From positions 1,413,097 to 1,477,096 of the forward strand of contig NW_022985071.1 of the NCBI RefSeq assembly GCF_010015585.1: DNA of 64,000 nt, in the 5' to 3' direction. Position numbers and translations under genes: made by a program. Source of the DNA: Eremomyces bilateralis CBS 781.70. Lineage: Eukaryota; Ascomycota; Dothideomycetes; Eremomycetales; Eremomycetaceae. Shown here piece by piece: positions 31,737 through 42,600 of this stretch. Below the pieces are notes generated by a model. The model saw only the letters and a program-made list of their open reading frames with translations, had not been told where the DNA came from and searched no databases. Numbering within the stretch: the first letter of the stretch is position 1; the number at the start of each line of letters is the position of its first letter.

Positions 31737-33030
31737 CCCCTTGGGTCCATTTATGACCCTCGGCCGTATTTTACCAATGAAAGACAGCTACAGGGAGCTT
31801 AGATGATTCTAAGGGTAAGAATCCTCCTGTTCGGGAATTTTCCCTTGCTCATGATCATCATGCTTGACCCTCTGCCAGAAAAAGAGGAACTGGTGATTCT
31901 AGACAAGATATTTTTATGGTTCTTGGGAGTGCCCTTACACCATATACCTCCAACTTTGACATCTTCTCCAACTGTGCTTTCGAGAGCAGCGTTAAGCTTA
32001 GAGACGACAAGAGCCATAGTCAGAGCCAGTTTTTTATCCGCCGTATCTTCCGTAGGGATATCTCCGCCCTCTAAACCAGTCTAGGGCTATCCGTGCCCAG
32101 ATGGAGATAGCGGAATATGGTCGCCAATATCTCGTTGACAAGTTGAGCAAAAGCTTTAACAACATCTCTATTCCACTGCTCACCTTTCTTGACGGGTTCG
32201 GCTTGTTTCGGAGCATGTACTGTACGATTATGGGTTTCTATCTCTTATTGGCACCTCCCCGCAGCTCAGGCCGTAATTAGAGGCAGAATGTCTTCCCTCT
32301 TGCACTCGGTCCACATGACAGCAATTTCACAGAGTTATTGATGACCCGGCAGATGGCATAACACAGCTTGAACGAGGCATCAATATGCTTATCACCGGCA
32401 AGCAGTTTACGGTCTGCGTCTCTATCATGGCATATATTGGTAATATGCCCCAGCAGCAGACCAGTTCAGGCTTCTGAGCTGTCGCCGCCGAATCTACTTG
32501 CAGGATGCGACTTGTCGAGACCGCCCAACGTGGCCTCCTTGATTTATATCGGAGCCCGCAGCCGGTATCACTATAAAGTTATACGTCAGAGGGCTTCTAT
32601 CCGAAGCAGACCAAACAAGACCCAGAGGAAGTTTACGGCCGGTAAGCTAAGTATAGAAGCAGAGGAACCAGCATTGATGAAACTAAGTCCTGCTCTTGAT
32701 CTCGTCCTCTCCCGACCTCCCGATCCTGTCCACTCTGAACTTAATGGCATCACGAAGCTAACGCACCTCCTGTAGATCGGAGACCTCTTGACAAAAAAGG
32801 CCGCAGCCGAATATGGTCGGTTGCTCCGCTCTTTTCCGTTCCCTTCCGGATAGGGTCGTCTCCAAGCCCCTGAGCACTACATCGGAAGCTACTCCCTTCA
32901 AGAGTACGCCCGATGGAGCGTCATTGGCCCCTGCATGGCTCGAGTCTAGTTACGCGAAGAGTATATCCAGGATGCGTAGTTCGAGGGTGTCCATATTGCG
33001 TTCAAAGTTATTGAGAGAGAGAGAGAGATT
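31737..33030. repeat. Gene-free repeat debris right of the Helitron
   Basis: Several frames of 60-135 codons are present (for example 32034-32216 minus and 31799-32017 minus), some with protein-like composition, but none matches a domain that I know. They are short, broken and scattered. A GA microsatellite lies near 33013-33028. The stretch is best read as decayed mobile elements of unknown family. Confidence 0.35.
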
Positions 33031-33040
33031 CATACGCCCG

Positions 33041-33194
33041 TCAGGCCTCTCTGCGAGGCCCATGTGGGAAGCCCCTACCCAGCAGACAGCTCATTATTCG
33101 TACGAATATTAGTAAGCGGAAATTCTAAATTTTATTCGTATTCGACTACGAATATTCGTGTCCAGCCCTACGTCCCTCAGGCCTCTCTGCGAGG
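33041..33194. repeat. 18-bp direct repeats around a hAT-like terminus
   Basis: TCAGGCCTCTCTGCGAGG occurs at 33041-33058 and 33177-33194. Between them is a 118-bp AT-rich insert with the palindromic word ATTCGTACGAAT and a right part whose reverse complement starts TAGGGCTGGACACGAATA, which resembles the ends of hAT transposons (TAGGG-TG-type start then AT-rich inverted words). No matching left end was found, so it is at most a fragment. Confidence 0.35.
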
Positions 33195-34553
33195 GCCTTG
33201 AGAAGTAATAATAGAGTGATCAGTAATAGTGGTAGATCAGAATGGTGGTGGAGAGGAACTGAGGAAGTCATCATGGTCATGTACACCTAAAGTCACGTGG
33301 TTTAAGTTAGCGAAGGGCAAATATGGACACTGATTCGACCACTCGTGAGTCGCGACTGTCGTGACTCGTGAGTTGTGACAAAGTCGTACCTTACTAATCC
33401 ATCACTCAGAATTGACCACATGTGACTCTATTCCCTGTAAATCGACTCCTGATCTCTCGATCCATACAAACCCTGCAAAAGGCACACGTGTAGGTTTGTT
33501 TCGACGACATGTCCCCTTCCTCCTAAAATTCTCCTCACTTTCGTCCTCCACTCCTCCAATATATTCACCAAATGATGCATGGCCAAGAGGCTAACCTGCC
33601 AAGCAACCGAAGCTTTGTTCCTTCCTCATGCCGTCCCGGAAATGGGGGAATTCGGACCACCACGGAAGCTTCGCGTTGCTTGTAGCTTGTTAGGTGGCCG
33701 GTGCGACGGCGGCGGGTGGGAGTCGTAGCCAAGAAGGGAAGTTGCGCACGCGACACCAGATCTCGTACTCCCATCTATATTACACACGATATAGCAAAAT
33801 GATACTGAAAGGACGAGATGAATTTGGGAGGGCTCTTCGGGGATAGGATCGATTCAGGTACTCCGACTAATCTACTGGAGTATTGCCACTCCCTGGTACA
33901 GGCAAGGTGGTTACTGCTCAACCGATATGCCGTACAAATATCAATAATGATATCCCTATCCCACGTCTCCGGACCCCGGTATATCCCGCCAGAGATCTAG
34001 CTACCGTACAGTAGTGTTCATACCATAGTATGTCTACCGGCATCACGAAAATTCATCCTTAATCTGGTTCGTCAATGCCTCAGCTCTCAACGATCCATCC
34101 ATGGCCCATCTATGGTCCATCATTCGATCTCGAAGGGTCCAACCTGTCGCCGATCCGCCGCCGACCCGCCGCCGATCCACTAATTAAAGAGGAACTAAGC
34201 TCCATCCTAATCGCGCACAGAATCAGGACTTTTTTCTTTGAATACCCCCCCCCAAACTTTTAGGTAAACATGCATCCATCGAGTGCCTCCCTCGAGCATT
34301 CTCGTCTCTTCCCGCACGCTGGTGCCGGATCTCCGTCCGGACTCTTTTCGGGGGTTCTGCTGTGGTTCTATCTTTCCTGTCGCATGGTCCCGCAGTTGGC
34401 CGCTGACTTGCATGGGCCTTACCATTAAAAAAGGTCGTGACCTCCCCCTCCATCGAGTAGGTTGCTACTTGGGATTTTTTCGACCTCCCTGGTCAGACAG
34501 ACCAGTGTATCAACACAGTCCTCAGTCTTCTACTGTCACTTCCTACTGTCATC
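33195..34553. other. Gene-free stretch before the MFS gene
   Basis: It holds the direct repeat ACTCGTGAGTYGYGAC (33341-33356 and 33364-33379), a CCGCCGAYCC tandem near 34150-34180 and the promoter of the MFS gene. No reading frame is convincing. Confidence 0.35.
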
Positions 34554-36765
34554 ATGGCTGATGACGAATCGGTTCGTGACTACGGTACGCACTTTGAACC
34601 TTGATATCCATCGCCTCTAATAATTCATAGGGCCGGCCGCCCCTCATGGACCGAATATGGACCATATCGCGACCCGGGATGTCTTCGAAATGAACAACCT
34701 CGAAGAATCCGCCTTCAAACGCCTCCTCCGCCCCGACGACAGCTACGACACCGACGGTACCTACTGGGGCGACATGAGCATGCTCCGCCGCCTCAAGTTC
34801 GTCTCGAAAGTCGACGCCGAAGAATTCCGCCGCGAGATCCGTGACCTCGGCCGCATGTTCAAGAAAGACCCCCTCAGCCCCTTCGGCATGTACCTCCGCA
34901 ACGCCGTCATCCCTGGCGCCGGCCTCGGCCTCGAAGGCTACGTCCTCTTCTCCATCGGCAATGTGCGCCCGCTGCTGCAGGCCGCCTTCCCCGCCTGTTG
35001 GAAGACCCACGAGGTCTGCGACAAGACCTGGGTCGAGGCCCTAGAGAATCTGGAGATTGTCGGGATTATCTTGGGACAGATCTTGGTGGGGTTCCAGGGC
35101 GATTGGATCGGTCGACGGTTTGGGTTGTTGCAGGACGCGTGGATCATGCTCATCGGCCTGATCATGCTGACCGCCGCGTGGGGCGTCACCCAGAACGGAT
35201 GGGTCATCTGCTACGTCTGGAGTCTGTTCATCTACTCCATCGGCGTGGGCGGCGAGTATCCCATGACCGCCACCTCCGGGATGGAGAACGCCATCGGCGC
35301 CGGCAAGATTTCCACCCGCGAAGACCGTCTGCATCGCGGCCGTAAGGTCACCAGCGCGTTCCTGATGCAGGGCTGGGGCCAATTGTTCAATCTCATCATC
35401 CTCATGCTCTGCCTCCTGGCCTTCCACAGCGGCAGCAACCCGCCCTACGGAAAGACCTCCGCGCAGTGGACCTACCGCGTCTCATTCGGCATCCCTGCCG
35501 TCGGCACCCTCTGGCTGTTGTACTACCGCACATACAAGATGAAAGGCGCCTCCACCCAACTCAAGCTGGCGAAGAAGAAAACATCGGTCACCGGATACGA
35601 CGTTCAGTCGCTGAAGCTCACGCTGTGGTATTTCGGACCGCGATTGTTCGCCACGGCGATGGGGTGGTTCCTCAATGATTTTCTGTTCTATGGCAGCAAG
35701 TTGTTTCAGAGCCAGTTCATTGCGGTGCTGCTGCCGGGGAACAAGTCGGTGATGGTTGGATGGCTGTACAGCTTGATCAACACTGGCGTGAGCTTGGTTG
35801 GTTATTATCTGGCGTCGTTCCTCATCGACAATAAGATCTACGGAAGGTATGTGATTTCTCTCTTTCCACTCAATACACAACTAACCGAATATTTAGAAAA
35901 CACATGCAATCCGTCGGTTTCATCTGCGACTTCATCCTCTTCGCCGTCCCCGCCTTCAACTTTGATTACTACACCTCAACCGCGCACGTCCACGAATTTC
36001 AAGCTATGTACTTCCTCGCCTCCTTCTTCCAACAGTTCGGCCCCAACGCCGTCACCGTAAGCATCCCCCCCATCCATCCACCCCCTCATCATCCGCTAAC
36101 CCCCCACAGTTCCTCGTCGCCGCCGAAGTCTTCCCCACCCCCATCCGCGCCACCGCCCACGGCTTCTCCGCCGCCTGCGGCAAACTCGGCGCCCTCGCCC
36201 CCGCCGTCCTCTACAACTACATCGACGACCGTACCAAATTCAAAGTCGTCCCCTGGTTCGGTCTCGCCGGCGGTATGTCCCCTCTCTTTTACTCCCCCTT
36301 TATCAAACCCACTCACTAAACCCCTCCCCAGTCCTCGTCACTGTCCTTTTCCTCCCTGACACTACCGGTCTCGACCTCAAAGAGCAAGAACGCCGCTGGC
36401 GCTTCATCCGTGCGGGCCGCGAGCACGAGTACCACGGCACCGCGATCCACTGGCGGCACATCTCGTGGTGGGAGCGGTTCCGCGGCGTGCATAAGCCGTA
36501 CGACGCGGCGCTCGACTTCGCGCAGAAGCTTGAAGAGATGCGCGCCGACTGGGAGGTGTGGCGTGCGCATCAGGGCGCGGAGGATGCGGTGGTGGGGGGG
36601 CTGTTGCCGTTGGAGCATTTGGAGCATTTGGAGGCATTGCAGGGAGAGGGTGGAGGACATGTGCATGGGTATTTTGGGAGGACGGGGGTGAAAGAGGGGG
36701 TGGAAGTGGAGAAGGAGAAGGAAAAGGAGAAGGGGGCGAGGGGCGAGGGGGAAGAGGAGTCATGA
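34554..36765 (+). CDS. MFS transporter, phosphate:H+ symporter-like
   Basis: Five exons: 34554-34584, 34631-35846, 35897-36056, 36110-36272 and 36332-36765, total 2004 nt, 667 residues. Exon 1 codes only ten residues. Twelve membrane segments are expected; visible landmarks are QGDWIGRRFGLL (the MFS loop 2-3 motif), YSIGVGGEYPMTATSG, which is the Pi-symporter family version of helix 4, and the late block [39 protein letters not shown]. These match the PHS-type branch (Pho84-like) rather than sugar carriers. The N-terminal ~100 residues and the Glu/Lys-rich C-tail (VEKEKEKEKG) are cytoplasmic. Substrate is probably phosphate or a phosphate ester, unproven. It should sit in the plasma membrane. 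Confidence 0.88.
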
Positions 36766-37990
36766 CAAAGACTGAAAAGGCTATGAGACATGAGGGTAAT
36801 TTTGTGGATATTTAGCGGTTTTTCGGCATAAACGCGCTGTGGAATTGCATAGCGTGAATAAATTCGGATTTATTCTGTGTGCTATGCATCATTGGTTCGG
36901 TGAAATACGTCGACAACGTCGGCCATAGTGACCCCTTTCCTACGAGGGAATAGCCATGCTGATGCTCGTTCCAAAGCGATCTCGGCCACGCCAAACAATC
37001 ACCAGAACCACCGCGTCATATTGTCTTTGCTATTGTCCCTCCGATCCAACACAATACCGGTCAACCTCCATCAAAACCCGCAACGGCTCAGTCTCAGTTC
37101 CTGTATCCCGATGCAGCGATCCGGCTTGGCTTACCTCTCGGATACCTTTGTACCTAGGTTCCGGTCGGGTCGGGTGGCTTCAGGATCGCGCTGCGGATAG
37201 AGACTAGAGAGACGTGGTAGATCATCGTCATTCCACGGCATGAGGCTTGGGAAAGGGCAGGAATGTGGTGTTACGCCTGTCACGAATGCGAATGGGTAAT
37301 GAGTTGGAAGGAACGATGGCGTGGTGGGCTTAGGAGCAAATGGTAATTATTATCAGGATGTCGATAGGGCTATGTACTCGTGGAGCGCGAGTTGACGGAG
37401 GACGGAAGAGTTTGTCTGGCATCCTGTCTCTTCTAGCATTCATCATGCTGTAATTTGCTATCTGGAGAAGTACTCCATGTCCTCTGAAGTAAGGTTGTAT
37501 TTGATCCACCAGCACAAGACTGTCGTCAACATAACGTTTATGATGGTCCTACAGGTGTGCGGCTCGGAGGTTTAGTAATCAGTTCGGTATAACCATCCGA
37601 CCAATCGAACACCGATGATATAGAACTTAGAAGTATACGCACGTCACGGAAACTCACTCGCCTGGGGGATACGGGCGTAATGCCTGTGTCGTGCATCACC
37701 ACAGACCGAATATCGTTCTTCGGCTAGGGAGAGTTCCAATTATGGATATAAGTTGAAACCTCTCGTTCCCAACCTTCAGTTCCACGGATGAAGTCATGGA
37801 CCTCGGGCGCCGAATGCACTGATAACGCGTAACTATAAAAATTGATGATAAATCAAAGTTCTTCGAGGGTTTTCGATTCGTGATATTTAGACCGGAACCT
37901 GAAGATCGAGAAAAGTTTTTGCTGCGTTCTACGGATACCTCTCGGAGACTCGGACACTTCTTTCGCCCCGCACTTGGCGTCATTGCCGTT
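36766..37990. other. Intergenic between MFS and reductase genes
   Basis: Apart from the hairpin at 36846-36888, I see no supported feature. The frames here are short and lack domain signs. Confidence 0.35.
36846..36888. terminator. Two-part hairpin in the MFS 3' region
   Basis: TGCATAGC (36846-36853) pairs with GCTATGCA (36881-36888), and inside it GAATAAA (36856-36862) pairs with TTTATTC (36869-36875) around a 6-nt loop. It starts about 80 bp after the MFS stop codon. It could be an RNA 3' hairpin whose AATAAA resembles a polyadenylation signal, or the remnant of a tiny palindromic element. Confidence 0.35.
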
Positions 37991-38000
37991 TATATAAGAA
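37991..38000 (+). promoter_or_regulatory. TATA box
   Basis: TATATAAGAA lies 104 bp before the start codon of the reductase gene, the only strong TATA match near it. Confidence 0.4.
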
Positions 38001-38094
38001 CCCCCGCTTGAGATACCCGTACTATACATACATAAACGCCATTGACCCCTCCCTCAGATTGCGATATCTCCCATTGCCATTCCCTATTCCAACC

Positions 38095-39147
38095 ATGTCT
38101 CCCCCCACTACCGCAAGGCAATGGATCGTCGCCAAAAAGCCCACCGGCCAAGTCCACCTCTCCGGCCCTGACGCCACCTTCGCCCTCGAACCCACCCCCC
38201 TCCCCGCCCTCTCTCCCAACCAACTCCTCCTCCAACCCCTTTACCTCTCCAACGACCCCGCCCAACGCCCATGGATCCAAGCCGGCACGGACCCCGAGCG
38301 CGCCTACACCCCGCCCGCCAAGCAAGGCCAGCCCATGCGCGCCTTCGGCGTCATTGCCAAGGTCGTCACCTCCACCAGCGGGAACTTCGCCGAGGGGGAT
38401 CTCGTCTCCGGGATGTTAGAATGGACGGAATACACCGTCGTCGACGCGACGTCCGTCCAGAAACTGCCTGAGGTCGCCGGCATCCCCACCACCGCGTTCC
38501 TCGGCGCCCTCGGCGGCACCGGGTTGACCGCCTACTTCGGCCTCTTGGAAGTCGGGCACTGCAAGGCCTCCGACGTGGTCGTGGTCAGCGGCGCTGCGGG
38601 CGCCACGGGGCAGATGGTCGTGCAGATCGCGAAGAAGATGATTGGGTGCAAGAAGGTGGTCGGCATCGCCGGGTCGGCTGAGAAGTGCAAGACGGTGGAG
38701 AGCCTCGGCGCGGACGTTTGTGTGAATTATAAAGACGCGGACTTCGACAGCCAGCTGAAGAAAGCGACGGACGAGTTCGCGGACCTATATTTCGATAACG
38801 TGGGCGGGAAGATCTTGGACGCGATGTTGACGCGAGTGAAGCGCGAGGGACGCATCGTCGCGTGCGGCGCCATCTCGGCGTACAACGACCAGAGCGCGGG
38901 CGCGATTCACAACTGGTTCGAGATCATCTCGAACCGGATCGCGGTGAAGGGGTTCATCGTCACGGATCATCTGGCGCGGGCGGCGATCGCGCGGGAGGAG
39001 CTGGTGGCCGCGTTCAAGGCGGGGAAGATTCAGATCTCGGGGGATCAGGAAACCGTGGTAGACACCAAGTTTGAGGATATTCCGAAGACGTGGGTGATGC
39101 TCTTCGCGGGTGGGAATACGGGGAAGCTCGTAACGAAGATTGTTTGA
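38095..39147 (+). CDS. NADP-dependent 2-alkenal/prostaglandin-type reductase (zinc-free MDR)
   Basis: Intronless, 350 residues from the ATG at 38095; an upstream in-frame ATG at 38008 would add residues that are not conserved. The leukotriene B4 dehydrogenase-like branch of medium-chain reductases is shown by YLSNDPAQRPWI near the N-terminus, GTGLTAYFGLLEVG, the NADPH loop VSGAAGATGQMVVQIAKK, GSAEKCKTVESLGAD and YFDNVGGKILDAML. No Cys/His zinc ligands are present. These enzymes reduce the double bond of alpha,beta-unsaturated aldehydes and ketones in the cytosol, often in detoxification. The physiological substrate cannot be read from sequence. Confidence 0.93.
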   Translation: MSPPTTARQWIVAKKPTGQVHLSGPDATFALEPTPLPALSPNQLLLQPLYLSNDPAQRPWIQAGTDPERAYTPPAKQGQPMRAFGVIAKVVTSTSGNFAEGDLVSGMLEWTEYTVVDATSVQKLPEVAGIPTTAFLGALGGTGLTAYFGLLEVGHCKASDVVVVSGAAGATGQMVVQIAKKMIGCKKVVGIAGSAEKCKTVESLGADVCVNYKDADFDSQLKKATDEFADLYFDNVGGKILDAMLTRVKREGRIVACGAISAYNDQSAGAIHNWFEIISNRIAVKGFIVTDHLARAAIAREELVAAFKAGKIQISGDQETVVDTKFEDIPKTWVMLFAGGNTGKLVTKIV

Positions 39148-39685
39148 GCGCTTGGTTGCTCCTCGGGCATGCGTAGATGAACATGGTCTCGAGATACCAA
39201 TGACGAGTTTTCGGCGACCGAGGAAGCATATATACCTATAAAAGCAATGACACCCATACGATGACACACTCTGCAATGAACTGAGCAAAGTGAGCTGAGT
39301 GTCAAGACATTATTCAATAAAGCCATCGGATTGGTCCACAACAGCGGCTGAGTATCCCTTGGATGGTAGTATTTACAGGTAAACATGAAGGGTACCTGTG
39401 CCCATAATTTGAGTGCTGGTTCGTATTTGACAGCAAATATATTGGAAATAGTCCCCAGAGTGACTGAAAAATAATAAATCGCTTGAATAAAGTCAAACGC
39501 GGAGAGTTCGACGGCCAATATTGCAGAATAAATAAAAAACCTTCATCCGGGTATATCAACCGACGACGACAAGCTCGCTAATATAGATTACATCCGCTGA
39601 AGGTCCCACTGTCTCATATATAAAACGTATATAGATCGGCTGGGATAACCAGCAAAACCGGAATGTGTACAGGAAATCAGGAATT
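39148..39685. other. Intergenic between convergent genes
   Basis: This is the shared 3' region of the plus-strand reductase and the minus-strand Q-rich gene. No further feature is seen. Confidence 0.35.
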
Positions 39686-42600
39686 TTAGTCCTCCGTCCA
39701 CTGCGGAACCCATTCCATGCCGGGATAGCTCACCCCCCTCATAACCGGCTCATCGTCCTCGCTGTCTTCACGCAGAGGCTGCGAATCAGCCGCAGACGCG
39801 CCCGTCACGGCCGCCGCACCTCCGACGGCGACAGCACCAGCAGCGCTGACACCTGCTGTGGTGCTTAGTGCAGCACTGTTTCCTTTGGCAGGATCTTGGA
39901 AAACATGTGGCGGGCCTGGCGGAAAGTCTTTCGGTGGCGGAGGCGGCGGGGACATGGAGATGGCGAGGGGGTTGATAGGCGACATTGAGGTTGCTGTGCT
40001 GGGCGACATTGGGAGGGGAATGCGATGAGGTTTAACGTTCGTGTTGAGACTCGGTGGCTGGGGTGGGGTCCTTTCCGGCTCCGGGGGAGATGAGTACTGC
40101 TGTGGCGCTGGAGGGGGTTGCGGTGAGTAGGATGAATGGGGTGGTTGCGTGGTGTGCGGGGAAGAATGTGCGTGAGATAGAGAGCGGGGGAGGTTATGCT
40201 GCGCGGGTTGCTGGGGAAGAACGAAGCCATGAGGTTGTTGTGGTAGGGACTGAGTACGTTGAAGGATTTGCTGAGGTTGTGGTGGAGCTTGCGATGGAGG
40301 CGAGGGGGTTTGCTGGAAGCTCATAGGAGGTGGAGGCTGTGATGAAGCTTGCGATTGAGGCGAAGGGGGTTGCTGGTAGCTCGCAGCAGGTGGAGGCTGC
40401 CCATATGAACGCTGCTGTACCTGTTGCTGTTGCTGCTGCATCAGGCGTTGTTGCTGAATGAAGACCTGCTGCTGTTGATATTGCTGGTATTGTTGATACT
40501 GCTGATGCTGCTGCATCTGCGTCAACTGAGCCAACTGCGCCGGCGTATACGTCTGAGGAGGGAAATGCCCCTGATCGCTAACGCGGCGGTACCGCATCGC
40601 CGCCATTCGTGCAGCAATCATTTCCTGACTGGGTCGACGGTTATGCGACATTTCGTCTTCCGACTCTTCAACGCTGGAGGGGAGGCTGATGTTCCACGGT
40701 CGCTCCTGGTGCTGCCCTGGAGTCTCGTTGATGCTTCCCATGCGGATATATGGAGGCATTGCAGCATTCGACCAGCGTTGATTTCCAGGCGCTGGGCCTT
40801 GTCGGGGATCCATGGGTGGCATACCCCCTTGTGCAGGCGATCCGTTAGCGTTATAGAAGAAAGGCCCACCGGACGGCGTTCTTGGGCCAAGGCTAGCGCG
40901 TGAGTCGGGAGAGATGGATGACACCGATTGTGGACCGTACGGCACAGCACCAGGCCCATATCCAGGCGGAACAGGAGGACTATTGCGAATTGGTGCAGGA
41001 CCTGCATATGGAAGGTGCTGCTGGGTGTTTGACGTCAAGGACTGGGTCCTTTCTGCAACCGGTTGCTGTTGACCAGTCGGATCAACCCTACCTAAACCTT
41101 GATCTGGACTCCACGTTGGTGGAGCGTAGTACCCCCCTAGAGGGGGAGGCATTCCCGGATCCTCGAGAATCGGTGGAGGCATCGAATGTGGAAGAGACAT
41201 TGTTCGATTCGAACTTGAAGATTGGCCCCGTTGAGGATTGGATTGGTAGCTTCGCATGTCTTGATATGCAGGACCCGGGCCTATGATGGCCGGACCACCT
41301 TTCTTGGTCATCTTTGACTCTGACCTGCCAAAGAAACTTCCCAGGGCAGAGAACCTTTTCTTCTTCGGAGGATCGGGCCCCAGGCTACTAGAAGATCTCT
41401 GCAGCTTCTTGCCAGACTTGGCATCGGTCGGCTTGGGCTTTTCAACGGGCGGTGGAATCCCTCCTATGATCTGTTGACTGATCGTACGAGTCGGAGAATC
41501 ACCGGCCTGTCCTTGCGTGCTATCCGCCTTGCTGAGCACAGAATCTGCATCAACGCTCAAGGGTCGATTATTGAACGGATTGATTATTCCCGACTTCCGG
41601 AGCTTCTTCTGCGCTTCCTCCTCCTGTCCATCGTCACTCGTAATAGTTGACTGATATGAAGGCTGCCGATTTGATGGTGGAGATACCAGTTCTGGATTGA
41701 TGCGCTGTGGAGTTACCGGCTGTGGTGGAGCAGCAGGTGGTGTCTTGAGTGCGCTCTTAGACTTGAAAAGTTGACCACCGAAACGGGATTTCTGGACTAG
41801 AGGCTCGGATTTCGAGGGCGCTGGCGGACCGACGCCAGGAAGCCGATACTCAGAGGAGTGCTGTCTCGGATCAATAGTCGGCGGAGAGAACGTTTGTCGA
41901 CGAATGTCTTCCGGCGATCTCTGAGCAGGCAGTTGTAGGTTAGGCGGATTGACACCGTGATTCGGTCGCCCTTGCACCGGTTTTCCATGTGCTTGACCAG
42001 CTGGCGGTATGGTTTCTCCCATGTCTCGACCAGCAGGCGGCGTTAAAATTGGAATGGTGCTGATCTGAGGCCCTTGTGGTGATTGATGCTGCTTTGGCGG
42101 CGATGTAGCCAAATTGGGCCCATGCTGGCTTGATCGCTTGGGAGAAGTAAACGATGGTTTTGGCGGCTCATGCTTCGGAGGTGAATGTTCAGAGACCGAG
42201 TCTGATATGGCTTGAAGACCATGCCGTGGAGACACCGTAATCACGTCTTGCGGGACGCCTCCTGTCCTAGGCAGATGTACGAATGACATTGGCCGTTCTC
42301 GACTCGGTGCAGGAGGATGGTAGTCCCTTTCCATGAAACTTGTGCGCACAGGGCTGACAGGGGGTTCAGAGCCCGACACGTCGCGTGGATGGTCGTCATC
42401 TGGATGAATCGTCGAAACATTTGGCGTCGGCTTCATACCGGAACCATCCAGTTCACCAGCACCAGATATGTTGACAGCAGGATCGAGTCTTGGGATCTGC
42501 GCGTCGCCGGCCGCTGCTGTTGGAGTGGGCTCTGATGGAATGGACGGACCTGCAGCTCCTGTTCTAACCTGCTTACTGAAAACCGAAGGAGACCCTTTGA

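Noticed and set aside
32368-32775. 135-codon plus-strand frame
   Set aside because: It sits in repeat debris and matches no domain; an antisense reading looks equally protein-like.
38008-38094. Upstream in-frame start of the reductase
   Set aside because: The added residues follow the TATA box within about 20 bp, so they probably lie before or at the transcript start.
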